From assembly GCF_000196235.1 (NCBI RefSeq), contig NC_008541.1, positions 186,001 through 250,000 on the forward strand: 64,000 bases of DNA, read 5' to 3'. The notes under the pieces are model-generated. The model was not told the origin of the DNA. It saw only the letters and a list, made by a program, of their open reading frames with translations, and made no database searches. Positions 54,546 through 63,161 of the stretch are shown in pieces; position 1 is the stretch's first letter; each line of letters starts with the position of its first letter. A program made the translations under genes and the position numbers. Source of the DNA: Arthrobacter sp. FB24 (lineage in GTDB: Bacteria; Actinomycetota; Actinomycetes; Actinomycetales; Micrococcaceae).

Positions 54546-55400
54546 ATGACAGCAAACTACTTGATCGGCCTGCGCGAAGGCCTTGAGGCGACTCTCATCG
54601 TCGTGCTCCTGATGGCATATCTCCTCAAGACCGGGCGGCAGCACCTGCTGCCCAGGCTCTGGGCCGGCGTCGCAGTGGCCGTCTCCGTGTCGGCGGGGTT
54701 CGGTGCGCTGCTTACCTTCGGTCCGCGCGGGCTCACGTTCGAGGCGCAGGAAGCCATCGGCGGCGGCCTTTCCGTGGTGGCCGTGGGACTGGTGACCTGG
54801 ATGGTCTTCTGGATGGCCCGTACCGCCCGTTCCCTCGGCACCGAACTCCGCTCGCAAGTGGACAGGGCGGCAGATGGCGCCGGCTGGGGGCTGGCCGTCG
54901 TCGCCGCGTTGGCTGTTGGCCGGGAAGGCCTTGAAACTGCGCTCTTCCTGTGGGCGGCGGCCCAGGCCACCGGAGAGTCGGCAACGCCGCTCTTCGGCGC
55001 ACTGCTGGGGCTGGCCACTGCCGTCCTGCTCGGATTCCTGCTCCACCGCGGAGTCCTCAGGATCAACCTCGGAGCGTTCTTCACCTGGAGCGGCGCCGCG
55101 CTTGTCGTCATCGCCGGGGGCGTGCTTGCCTACGCCGTCCATGACTTCCAGGAGGCCGGGATCCTCCCTGGACTCCACAGCCTGGCCTTCGACGTTTCGG
55201 CGGCCGTCCCGCCGTCGTCCTGGTACGGGACCGTCCTCAAAGGCACCCTGAACTTCTCACCTGCCACCACCTGGCTGGAAGCGGCAGCATGGCTGCTGTA
55301 TGTCCCGGCCGTGCTGTTCTTCTACCTTCGTTCCAACCGCCGCGGCCGCGCATCATCGCAGCCGGACACAGCCGCCCGGGCTGCCGTAGCGGCTTTCTGA
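54546..55400 (+). CDS. efeU: Ferrous/ferric iron permease EfeU (FTR1 family)
   Basis: Membrane iron permease of 284 residues with about seven membrane segments. The two FTR1 iron motifs are REGLE at 10-14 and REGLE at 126-130. ATG 54546 fits the family start (TANYLIGLREGLEATL). It is first in efeUOB, 35 bp before efeO, behind an IdeR-like box. EfeU moves the iron delivered by EfeO and EfeB across the membrane. Confidence 0.95.
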   Translation: MTANYLIGLREGLEATLIVVLLMAYLLKTGRQHLLPRLWAGVAVAVSVSAGFGALLTFGPRGLTFEAQEAIGGGLSVVAVGLVTWMVFWMARTARSLGTELRSQVDRAADGAGWGLAVVAALAVGREGLETALFLWAAAQATGESATPLFGALLGLATAVLLGFLLHRGVLRINLGAFFTWSGAALVVIAGGVLAYAVHDFQEAGILPGLHSLAFDVSAAVPPSSWYGTVLKGTLNFSPATTWLEAAAWLLYVPAVLFFYLRSNRRGRASSQPDTAARAAVAAF

Positions 55401-55435
55401 CCCCCACCCCTCGCATCCCCCAAAGGAACACCTCC

Positions 55436-56665
55436 ATGCCCAGCCCCAGCCTGCCCGAATTTGACCGCTCAGCGGCCGCCCGCACGCCCGGCCGCCGGCA
55501 AAGCGCGGCCGCCCGCCTGGCAGCGGCAGCCGCCGTCGCAGTCCTTCCGCTGACAATGGCCGCCTGCACGGACAACGCAGCGCCGGCCTCCACGGCCGGG
55601 GCTGTGGGCCCCATCCAGGTCACCAGCACCGGCGATGCCTGCAAGGTGTCCACGGCGTCCGCGAAAAGCGGCAACCTCACTTTCGCGGTCCAGAACGACG
55701 GCGAGCAGGTCACCGAGTTCTACCTGCTGGCGGAAGACGGGTTGCGCATCCTGGGCGAGGTGGAAAACATCGGGCCGGGACTGACCCGGAACCTGGTGGT
55801 CACGGTCCCTGCCGGGAAGTACACCACTGCCTGCAAGCCCGGAATGGAGGGTGACGGCATCCGGGCCGGCTTCGAGGTGACGGAATCAGGCAGCCAGCCC
55901 GCGGTGGACAGCGACCTCAAGGCGCTGAGCGACCATGGGACGGCCCAGTACGTGGCCTACGTCAAGGACCAGACCGAACAGCTCCTGGCCGGGACCAAGA
56001 AGTTCGCCGAGGCGTACGCGTCCGGCGACGCGGCCACGGCAAAGAATCTCTATGCCGCAACGCGCATGCACTGGGAACGCATCGAGCCGGTAGCCGAGTC
56101 TTTCGGCGACCTCGATCCCAAGCTGGACGCCCGCGAAGCGGACCTGGCCGAAGGCGAGGAATGGACCGGCTGGCACCGCGCGGAAAAGGACCTGTTCCCG
56201 CCGGCCGGCTTCCAGCCGCTGGCCGCAGCGGAGCGCGAAAAGCTCGCGGCGCAGCTGGTGGCGGACACGGAGGAACTGGCCCAGCGCACGCGGACCGTGG
56301 AGCTCACCGCGGACAAGCTGGGCAACGGAGCCAAGGAACTGCTGGACGAGGTAGCCACGGGCAAGGTCACGGGTGAAGAGGAAATCTGGTCCCACACCGA
56401 TCTCTGGGACTTCCAGGCCAACGTGGACGGCGCGCGGATTGCCTTCGAAAACCTCAAGCCGGTGCTGGCACAGAAGGACCCGGAGCTTTCCAAGAGCCTC
56501 GACACCAAGTTCGCCGCCCTGCAGGCCGAACTGAAGACCCACGCCAAGGGCGACGGTTTTGCCTATTACAACGAACTGAGCCCCGAGCAGGTCCAGCGCC
56601 TCGCCGCCCTGGTGGACTCCCTGGGTGAGCCGCTGTCCAACCTCACCGCGGCAGTCGTACTGTGA
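55436..56665 (+). CDS. efeO: Iron-uptake lipoprotein EfeO
   Basis: Extracytoplasmic iron-binding component, 409 residues. A lipobox ends at Cys44 (LTMAAC). Residues about 55-155 form the cupredoxin-like domain, and the rest is the M75/imelysin-type helical domain with the HWERIEP motif. ATG 55436 follows AAAGGAAC; the longer reading from 55289 overlaps efeU and adds an unsupported leader. The efeB GTG overlaps its stop as GTGA. Confidence 0.94.
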   Translation: MPSPSLPEFDRSAAARTPGRRQSAAARLAAAAAVAVLPLTMAACTDNAAPASTAGAVGPIQVTSTGDACKVSTASAKSGNLTFAVQNDGEQVTEFYLLAEDGLRILGEVENIGPGLTRNLVVTVPAGKYTTACKPGMEGDGIRAGFEVTESGSQPAVDSDLKALSDHGTAQYVAYVKDQTEQLLAGTKKFAEAYASGDAATAKNLYAATRMHWERIEPVAESFGDLDPKLDAREADLAEGEEWTGWHRAEKDLFPPAGFQPLAAAEREKLAAQLVADTEELAQRTRTVELTADKLGNGAKELLDEVATGKVTGEEEIWSHTDLWDFQANVDGARIAFENLKPVLAQKDPELSKSLDTKFAALQAELKTHAKGDGFAYYNELSPEQVQRLAALVDSLGEPLSNLTAAVVL

Positions 56666-58047
56666 GCGGCTGCCCCTTCGGCGGCGGCCAGGACGGGGTG
56701 GGGGACACCTCCCAGGCCCCGGCCTCAGCTGACAGCGCCCCCAACGGTGCCGCGGACGCCAAAGCCGCCGCCGCCCGCGGCGTTTCTCGACGGGGCCTGC
56801 TTTCTTTCGCCGGGGTCGGTGGCGCCGGGGCGCTTGCCGGAATTGCCGCCGGGCTGTGGGGCCGCGACGCCGTCTTCGCGGCAGAGCCGGCCGTGGAACC
56901 GGCTGATGACACCGTCCCGTTCCACGGGGAGCGCCAGGCCGGAATTACGACGGCGGCGCAGGACCGGCTGCACATGGCGGCCTTCGATGTCCTCACCGAG
57001 GACCGCGACGAGCTGATCCGGCTGCTCAAGGACTGGACGGCCGCCTCGGAGGCCATGACGCAAGGCCGCGAAACCGGCGAAACCGGCGCGGCCGGCGGCT
57101 CCTATGACGCCCCGCCGCAGGACACCGGCGAGGCCTTGGGACTCAGCGCCGGCAAGCTCACCGTGACCTTCGGCTTTGGTGCCAGCCTGTTCGAAAAGGA
57201 CGGAAAGGTGCGGTTCGGGCTCGAGGGCAGGCGCCCTGATGCCCTCATCGACCTGCCGCATTTCCCGGGCGATGACCTGCAGGCGGGACGCAGCGGCGGG
57301 GACATCATCGTGCAGGCCTGCGCTGACGATCCCCAGGTGGCCGTCCACGCCGTCCGCAACCTGGCCCGGCTGGGGTTCGGCAAGGTCCGCGTCCGCTGGT
57401 CCCAGCTGGGCTTCGGGCGCACGGCCTCCACGTCCCGCGCACAGCAGACGCCCCGCAACCTGTTCGGTTTCAAGGACGGCACCAACAACCTCAAGGTCGA
57501 AGACACGGAGCTGCTGGAGAACCACGTCTGGGCCGGGGCAGGCACCCGGCCCGGAGAAGCCTGGATGGAGGGCGGAAGCTACCTTGTGGCCCGCCGCATC
57601 CGCATGCACATCGAGATCTGGGACCGGACGTCCCTGGGCGAGCAGGAAGCCCTGATCGGACGGACCAAGGCCGAGGGCGCCCCGCTGTCCGGCGGCAAGG
57701 AATTCACCGCCCCTGATTTCACCATCAAGGGCAAGGACGGCAAGCCCCTGATGGGCTTGGACTCACATGTCCGGCTGGCCCATGCCGACCAGAACGGCGG
57801 GGTCCGGATGCTGCGCCGCGGGTACAACTACACGGACGGATCCGACGGGCTTGGGCACCTCGACGCCGGGCTGTTCTTCATCGCCTTCGTCAAGGACCCG
57901 CGCACGCACTATGTGCCCATGCAGATGGCGATGGCCAAGCAGGACACCCTGGCCGTGGAGTACCTCAAGCACACCGGCTCCGCCCTGGCCGCGGTGCCGC
58001 CGGGCACGAGGCCCGGCGGCTTCCTCGGAGAAGGCCTCTTCAGCTGA
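56662..58047 (+). CDS. efeB: Dyp-type heme peroxidase EfeB, Tat-exported
   Basis: Heme peroxidase of 461 residues acting with EfeO/EfeU. A twin-arginine signal (SRRGLLSFAGVGGAGALAGIAAG) is near residue 35. The Dyp motif GFKDGTNN gives the distal Asp, and later segments WEGGSYLVARR-like MEGGSYLVARRIRMHIEIWD and GGVRMLRRGYNYTDG are family-typical. The start is GTG 56662 overlapping the efeO stop. It converges with the FAH-family gene and overlaps it by 8 bp. Confidence 0.95.
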   Translation: MSGCPFGGGQDGVGDTSQAPASADSAPNGAADAKAAAARGVSRRGLLSFAGVGGAGALAGIAAGLWGRDAVFAAEPAVEPADDTVPFHGERQAGITTAAQDRLHMAAFDVLTEDRDELIRLLKDWTAASEAMTQGRETGETGAAGGSYDAPPQDTGEALGLSAGKLTVTFGFGASLFEKDGKVRFGLEGRRPDALIDLPHFPGDDLQAGRSGGDIIVQACADDPQVAVHAVRNLARLGFGKVRVRWSQLGFGRTASTSRAQQTPRNLFGFKDGTNNLKVEDTELLENHVWAGAGTRPGEAWMEGGSYLVARRIRMHIEIWDRTSLGEQEALIGRTKAEGAPLSGGKEFTAPDFTIKGKDGKPLMGLDSHVRLAHADQNGGVRMLRRGYNYTDGSDGLGHLDAGLFFIAFVKDPRTHYVPMQMAMAKQDTLAVEYLKHTGSALAAVPPGTRPGGFLGEGLFS

Positions 58048-59242
58048 CGCTGGCGGCGCCTGCAGCTGAAGCGGAGCGCTCCTCCCCGGCGAGGTAGGCG
58101 AACAGCTGACGCAGCCCGAAGTGCCAGGGCGGAAGCTCTTCGGCGGCACCCACCGTGTTGACCAGGGCGCCGAGGTGGCGGCTGCGGATGGTGACCACGT
58201 CCCCCATCTTGTGGGTGAAGCCCTGCCCGGGTTCGTGCCGGTCCTGCGTGGGCGCGAACAGTGTGCCCGTGAAGAGCGCGAAGCCGTCCGGGTACTGGTG
58301 GTGGCTGCCGAAGGTCGCGGCCACCAGCTCCTCGAACGGCCGGCTGATCCGGGCCACCGTGTTCCGGCCTTCGAGCCGGTACCCGTCCGCGCCCTCCACC
58401 CGGAGCAGGATCTCTTCCTGCCGCAGGGTCTCGAGGGTGAACCCGCCGTCGAACAGCCGGATCAGCGGCCCCAGGGCGCTGGAGGCGTTGTTGTCCTTGG
58501 CCTTGCCCAGCAGCAGGGCACTCCGTCCTTCAACGTCGCGGAGGTTCACGTCATTGCCGAGCGTCGCACCCACCACCTTGCCCCCGGACGTGGCGATCAG
58601 GACCAGCTCCGGCTCCGGATTGTTCCAGGAGGAGAACGCAGGAATTCCGACGCCTGCACCCAGTCCGACGGAGGACAGCACGGGCGCCTTGGTGAAGACC
58701 TCGGGGTCGGGGCCGATGCCCACCTCGAGGTACTGCGACCACAGCCCTTCGGCCATCAGCACGCGCTTGGCTTTGGCGGCCTCGGGGGAGCCCGGCCGTA
58801 CCTCGCCGATACTGCCGCCCAGCGACTTGCCCACGAGGTCACGCATTTCGGTAGCCCGGCCTGCATCCCCGCCGCAGCGCTCCTCGATGACCCGCTCGAT
58901 CATGCTGTCCACGAACGTCACCCCGCAGGCTTTGATGACCTGCAGATCAACGGGGGCCAGCAGGTGCGGCCGCGTGATGTCCTGCCTCAGGGACGCACTG
59001 ACGACGTCCGCCGTCTTCCACCGCGGCGTACTCATGGCGGCACGCACGTCCGCCGCCGGATCCGCTCGCTCCAGCAGCTCCGACACTGTGCCGGCGAGGT
59101 GCTGCAGGTCGAACACATCCCCGCCCTGAACCGCCACAACCCGGGGGCCGGAGGTGTCCACGTCCCACAGGCGGCCGATGAGGAGCGCATCCTCCGCATC
59201 CTCCGGAAGGACTGTCGCGACCGGAACCCGCAGCGCCGTCAC
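58040..59242 (-). CDS. Fumarylacetoacetate hydrolase-fold protein, probable 2-keto-3-deoxy-acid dehydratase or hydrolase
   Basis: A 400-residue FAH-superfamily enzyme. Metal-site acids appear in the SGVGLGAGVGIPAFSSWNNPEPEL segment, and the C-terminal part has FTGTLFAPTQDRHEPGQGFTHKMGDVVTI. GTG 59242 overlaps the dehydrogenase stop as GTGA and is preferred over a frame opening at 59308, which would sit 70 bp inside that gene. FAH-fold proteins in sugar-acid operons dehydrate 2-keto-3-deoxypentonates or hydrolyse diketo acids. Next to an alpha-ketoglutarate semialdehyde dehydrogenase-like gene, the dehydratase reading is attractive but unproven. Confidence 0.75.
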   Translation of the reverse strand: MTALRVPVATVLPEDAEDALLIGRLWDVDTSGPRVVAVQGGDVFDLQHLAGTVSELLERADPAADVRAAMSTPRWKTADVVSASLRQDITRPHLLAPVDLQVIKACGVTFVDSMIERVIEERCGGDAGRATEMRDLVGKSLGGSIGEVRPGSPEAAKAKRVLMAEGLWSQYLEVGIGPDPEVFTKAPVLSSVGLGAGVGIPAFSSWNNPEPELVLIATSGGKVVGATLGNDVNLRDVEGRSALLLGKAKDNNASSALGPLIRLFDGGFTLETLRQEEILLRVEGADGYRLEGRNTVARISRPFEELVAATFGSHHQYPDGFALFTGTLFAPTQDRHEPGQGFTHKMGDVVTIRSRHLGALVNTVGAAEELPPWHFGLRQLFAYLAGEERSASAAGAASVS

Positions 59243-60711
59243 GGCTGGCCGTCCGGCTGTGCGGACGGCCGCTGCCAAACGCCGTCGACCCTTTGCGGGA
59301 CGTTCCACGGGTTCGCATCCTGCAGCGGCTCCGGCAGCCGCGGCTCCGGAAAGGACTGGAAGGCCACCGGCCGGAGGAACCGCCGGATGGCGGCCGTCCC
59401 CACGGAGGTGGTGCCAGACGTCGTGGCCGGGTACGGCCCGCCGTGGTGCTGGGCGTAACTGACGGTCACCCCCGTTGGCCAGCCGTTCCAGAGCAGGCGT
59501 CCGCTGATGTCCGCGAGCCTGCCGGCAAGTTCGGCGACGTCATCCTCCGCTTCGGCCTGCAGGGTGGTGGTCAGCTGGCCTTCCAGGAGCCCGGCAAGGG
59601 CGGCGAGCTCGGAGTCGTCGTTGTATTCGACCACCAGGCTGGCCGGTCCGAACATCTCCTGGCGGAGGATGCCGGGATCCCGGCGGACAGCATCGGCCGT
59701 GGTCATCAGGACGGTGGGCGCCGGCGACTCGGCGAAATCGCCGTCCACCAGCACCTGCACGCCCGCCGTGTCCCGAAGCCCGGCAACTGCCTGCCGGAAC
59801 CCTTCGTGCAGCCGTTCGCTGAGCAGCGGCGCCGGAGCGAAGTCCGCGAGGGCTTTCCGGAGGCTGTCCCGGACCTTCTCAGTTTCCCCGGCCGGGAGGA
59901 AGAGCACACCCGGCTTGGTGCAGAACTGACCCATTCCCAGGGTGAAGGAGCCGGCAAAGCCGCCCAGGATCTCCTCGCGGCGCGCGGACCAGGCGTTGCC
60001 GGTAACGAAAACGGCATTGATGCCGCCCAGTTCGCCAAAGAACGGGATCGGTTCGGGCCGCGCAGCTGCACGGTCGAACAAAGCCCGGCCGCCCGCCGTC
60101 GAACCCGTGAACCCGATGGCCTTCACCAGCGGGTGCTCAACCAGCGCCTCCGCAGCCTGGCGGCCGGTGACCAGGGAGAAGAGGCCCGACGGCGCCCCGG
60201 CAGCCTCGAGTGCGGTGGTCACCGTTTCGGCCGTGCGGACCGCAAGTTCCCGGTGTCCGTCGTGTGCCTTGTGGACGACGGCACAGCCGGCCGCCAGGGC
60301 CGACGCGGAGTCACCGCCCATCACACTGAAGGCGAACGGGAAGTTGGACGCCCCAAAGACGCCGACCACGCCGAGCGGCACGTTGTAGCGGCGAAGGTCG
60401 GGCCGCGGCCCCATGCCCCAGGCGGCATCCTCATGGTCGATCGTCGCGTCGAAGTGCTCGCCGCGGCGGATCTCGTCGGCGAAGAGCCGGAGCTGGAAGA
60501 CGGTGCGCTTCAGCTCGCCCTGGAGTCGTGGTTCGGCGAGGTGGGTTTCCGCGGCCGCGATTCCGATGAGGGTCACAGCGTCGCCTTCCAGGCCGGCGGC
60601 CACCGCTTCGAGCCAGGCTGCCCGTGTTCCGGGACCTGCCAGGCGGGCTTTTTCGAAGGCAGCGTGGGCGGCCTCGACTGATGCGTTCAGCTGGCCGGCT
60701 GTGGTGTTCAT
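59239..60711 (-). CDS. Aldehyde dehydrogenase, alpha-ketoglutarate semialdehyde dehydrogenase-like
   Basis: A 490-residue NAD(P)-dependent aldehyde dehydrogenase. The coenzyme motif is [12 protein letters not shown], Glu in [13 protein letters not shown] activates, and the nucleophilic Cys lies in [11 protein letters not shown]. The latter form is typical of 2,5-dioxovalerate/KGSA dehydrogenases that finish oxidative pentose routes. It overlaps both neighbours by 4 bp, so dehydratase, dehydrogenase and FAH-fold protein are translated as a block. Confidence 0.85.
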   Translation of the reverse strand: MNTTAGQLNASVEAAHAAFEKARLAGPGTRAAWLEAVAAGLEGDAVTLIGIAAAETHLAEPRLQGELKRTVFQLRLFADEIRRGEHFDATIDHEDAAWGMGPRPDLRRYNVPLGVVGVFGASNFPFAFSVMGGDSASALAAGCAVVHKAHDGHRELAVRTAETVTTALEAAGAPSGLFSLVTGRQAAEALVEHPLVKAIGFTGSTAGGRALFDRAAARPEPIPFFGELGGINAVFVTGNAWSARREEILGGFAGSFTLGMGQFCTKPGVLFLPAGETEKVRDSLRKALADFAPAPLLSERLHEGFRQAVAGLRDTAGVQVLVDGDFAESPAPTVLMTTADAVRRDPGILRQEMFGPASLVVEYNDDSELAALAGLLEGQLTTTLQAEAEDDVAELAGRLADISGRLLWNGWPTGVTVSYAQHHGGPYPATTSGTTSVGTAAIRRFLRPVAFQSFPEPRLPEPLQDANPWNVPQRVDGVWQRPSAQPDGQP

Positions 60712-62054
60712 CGGCCGGCTCCGGCAGGTGCAAGGCTCGCACCGGTGACGGCGGCGCGGTTGCCCACTTCAAGCCACCCTGCGCCGGAGGGGAATTCCCA
60801 GCGCGTCCGTGAGGCACTGAGCATCTCGGCGCCGGTGCCCGGGCGTTCCGGGGCGGCATAGCGTCCGCCAACGATCCGCACCGGTTCGGCGAAGTGTTCG
60901 TGCAGGTGGTCCACGTATTCGATCATGCGGCCGTCCTGGCTGCCGGTGATGGCGGCGTAGTCGAAGAAGGAGAAGTGCTGGACCAGCTCGCACAGGCCAA
61001 CGCCTCCGGCATGCGGGCAGACCGGGACGCCGAACTTGGCGGCCAGCAGCAGGTTGGCGATGTTCTCGTTGACGCCGCCCACCCGGGTGGAATCCAGCTG
61101 CAGGACGTCGATGGCCCCTGCCTGAAGCAGCTGCTTGAACACAATACGGCTGGCTACCGCCTCGCCTGTGGCGACGCGGACCGGGGCTACTCCCTTCCGG
61201 ATGTCCGCATGGCCCAGGATGTCATCGGTGCTGGTGGGCTCTTCGATCCAGTAGGGATTGAACTCGGCCAGCTGGTTGACCCATTCAATCGCCTCGGACA
61301 CTTCCCAGCGCTGGTTGGCGTCGATGGCGATGGGCAGGTTGCCCACGGCCTGCCGGGCGAGGGCCATGCGGCGGCGATCGTCGGCGAGGTCGCCGCCGAC
61401 CTTGAGCTTGATCATGGAGAAGCCCGCTGCGGCGGCCTCCTTGCTGAGCCGGACCAGCTTCTCGTCGCTGTAGCCCAGCCAGCCCGGCGACGTGGTGTAG
61501 GCGGGGTAGCCGTCCGCCCTGAGGCTTGCGATGCGGGCCGCCTTGCCGTCCTGGCCTGCGCGCAGGATGTCCAGGGCTTGCTGCGGATTCAGGGCGTCAC
61601 GGATGTGGGTGAAGTCGACGACGTCAACGATCTCTTCCGGGGACATTTCGCTCAGGAGCAGCCAGAGCGGCTTGTTTTCGCGGCGGGCGCGGATGTCCCA
61701 GAGCGCGCTGACCAGCGCGCCGGCCGCCATCTGGGTGACACCTTTCTCCGGGCCGAGCCAGCGGAGCTGCGAGTCGTGGATGAGGCGCTTGGAGGCGCTC
61801 CCGAGGTCGTAGATCAGTTCCTCGATGTCCCGGCCCCGCAGCAGCTCCGCGTAGGAGTTGATGGCCGCCGTGAGGATTTCGCTGCCGCGGCCGCAGCTGA
61901 ACACAAAGCCGTGGCCTTCATCGCCCGCATCGGTGCGGATGACGACGTAGGCGGCGGAGTAGTCGGGGTCAACATTGACTGCGTCGGACCCATCGAGTTC
62001 CAGGGACGTGGGAAACCGGACGTCCTGCGTGGTGATGGATGTGATGGAAGGCAT
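60708..62054 (-). CDS. L-fuconate dehydratase-like enolase-superfamily enzyme
   Basis: Removes water from a sugar acid to give a 2-keto-3-deoxy acid. The 448-residue protein has the enolase-type active site: Lys in MIKLKVGG, Asp in AIDANQRW, Glu in WIEEPTS, Glu in VATGEAV and His in [10 protein letters not shown]. The FuconateD-type N-terminus ([19 protein letters not shown]) sets it apart from mandelate racemase or galactarate dehydratase. ATG 62054 is chosen after GAGAAGAGATCC; the frame is open far upstream. Known L-fuconate dehydratases also accept D-arabinonate, which would fit the dehydrogenase downstream. Confidence 0.85.
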   Translation of the reverse strand: MPSITSITTQDVRFPTSLELDGSDAVNVDPDYSAAYVVIRTDAGDEGHGFVFSCGRGSEILTAAINSYAELLRGRDIEELIYDLGSASKRLIHDSQLRWLGPEKGVTQMAAGALVSALWDIRARRENKPLWLLLSEMSPEEIVDVVDFTHIRDALNPQQALDILRAGQDGKAARIASLRADGYPAYTTSPGWLGYSDEKLVRLSKEAAAAGFSMIKLKVGGDLADDRRRMALARQAVGNLPIAIDANQRWEVSEAIEWVNQLAEFNPYWIEEPTSTDDILGHADIRKGVAPVRVATGEAVASRIVFKQLLQAGAIDVLQLDSTRVGGVNENIANLLLAAKFGVPVCPHAGGVGLCELVQHFSFFDYAAITGSQDGRMIEYVDHLHEHFAEPVRIVGGRYAAPERPGTGAEMLSASRTRWEFPSGAGWLEVGNRAAVTGASLAPAGAGR

Positions 62055-62095
62055 GGATCTCTTCTCTCGGGCGATCTGAAAGGTGAAGTGATTTC

Positions 62096-62124
62096 CTATA
62101 TGAATTTCCATAATCATATATGAA
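62096..62124 (-). promoter_or_regulatory. Paired TATATGAA repeats upstream of the dehydratase operon
   Basis: TATATGAA occurs at 62097-62104 and 62117-62124, exactly 20 bp apart. The right copy sits in the perfect palindrome TCATATATGA (62114-62123). The same spacing recurs before the MFS gene. These are candidate binding sites of the GntR protein encoded between the two promoters. Confidence 0.68.
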
Positions 62125-62149
62125 CTGTGATCCAGATCAAGTACCGATG

Positions 62150-62180
62150 GCAAAAAAGAACCCCGGCCGAGGGGCCGGGG
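62150..62180 (-). terminator. Rho-independent terminator of the gntR gene
   Basis: On the minus strand CCCCGGCC pairs with GGCCGGGG around a 4-nt loop and is followed by TTCTTTTTT. It lies just after the gntR stop and before the dehydratase operators, so that operon must start from its own promoter. Confidence 0.85.
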
Positions 62181-62188
62181 CGCTGGAC

Positions 62189-62917
62189 CTAATCCACGAT
62201 GTGCCGCCTGGGCGGGCCGCCATCCTCCAGTGGCGCCAGGTCTGCATGGTCTTCGAAGGCCTGGGCGAAGCGGGCAAACGAGTTCCGGATGTGCTCCGCC
62301 ATGGCCGCTTCGGCCTGTTCGGGCTGGCATGCCTTGATGGCCTCACGGACGGCCGAGTGTTCGGCGACGGTGATGGCGCCGTCGACATCGGCCGGGTAGA
62401 GGCGGAAGGTGTGCAGGTGGCAGTGCGTCTGCGCGAAGGCGTGGCGGACCACGGTGTTGCCGGCGGCGGCCAGGATCGTGTCGTGGAAGCGGGTGTCATG
62501 GGCCACCAAGTCCTGCCGCAGGTCTCCCGAGGACGTCATGGCGCCGCGGAACGCCGTAATTTCTTTCTCGAGTGCGGCGGAGGGATTGGCCAGCCGGTCA
62601 ACGGCTGCCGAACGCGCCGCCCAGGGCTCCACCAGCAGGCGGAACTCGAAGAGGGAGCGCAGTTCGGCCAGGTCCAGCAGGGGCGTGGTGCTGTAGCCTC
62701 GGCCGGGGTTGTAAACCACCAGGTTGTCGCCTTCGAGCCGCTGCAGCACTTCGCGCACCGGCGTCTGCGATACGCCCAGGCTCCGCGAAACGGCGTCGAT
62801 GTTGATCCGCGTGCCGGGCGCGATTTCGCCTTCGAGGATGGAGGCGCGCATGGACGAATACACATCGCTGACGGCTGCTTTGCCGCGGGAGATATCGGAA
62901 GACTGACGTGGGGGCAC
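62189..62917 (-). CDS. GntR-family regulator, FadR/FCD type
   Basis: Transcription factor of 242 residues. The winged HTH occupies about 15-80 ([25 protein letters not shown]), and the helical FCD ligand domain follows. Candidate metal ligands lie in [18 protein letters not shown] and a later HCHLH segment. FCD regulators usually bind sugar acids or similar carboxylates. It sits between the dehydratase operon and the divergent MFS gene, and both promoters carry paired TATATGAW repeats, so it is the likely regulator of this module. The direction of control (repression assumed) is not shown. Confidence 0.92.
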   Translation of the reverse strand: MPPRQSSDISRGKAAVSDVYSSMRASILEGEIAPGTRINIDAVSRSLGVSQTPVREVLQRLEGDNLVVYNPGRGYSTTPLLDLAELRSLFEFRLLVEPWAARSAAVDRLANPSAALEKEITAFRGAMTSSGDLRQDLVAHDTRFHDTILAAAGNTVVRHAFAQTHCHLHTFRLYPADVDGAITVAEHSAVREAIKACQPEQAEAAMAEHIRNSFARFAQAFEDHADLAPLEDGGPPRRHIVD

Positions 62918-63057
62918 GCGCTGACCTCTTAGTGCTGGTTGGGTGTGTTGTTCGGGTGGGAGTCGCTGGGGGAATCATATTCCACCGGGCCATTCGCCGG
63001 GCATGGGGGTGTCGCTGCGCACGTTTTTTGAGGGGGACTTGATCCGGATCACATTTT

Positions 63058-63087
63058 CTATATGATTAACCAGATTCCTATATGATT
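63058..63087 (+). promoter_or_regulatory. Paired TATATGAT repeats upstream of the MFS transporter gene
   Basis: CTATATGATT occurs at 63058-63067 and 63078-63087, a 20-bp period identical to that before the dehydratase operon. The gap between gntR and the MFS gene is 244 bp, so the sites could also serve gntR autoregulation. Confidence 0.68.
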
Positions 63088-63161
63088 TGGCATCGATATC
63101 TTCGGTGTCTTCCCCCGGCGCCACAGGCGCCCGAAGCCATGTTCACGTCGAAGGAGACCAC

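Noticed and set aside
58040..59308. Longer form of the FAH-fold gene starting at 59308
   Set aside because: It would overlap the dehydrogenase gene by 70 bp; GTG 59242 gives the 4-bp GTGA overlap seen elsewhere in this operon.
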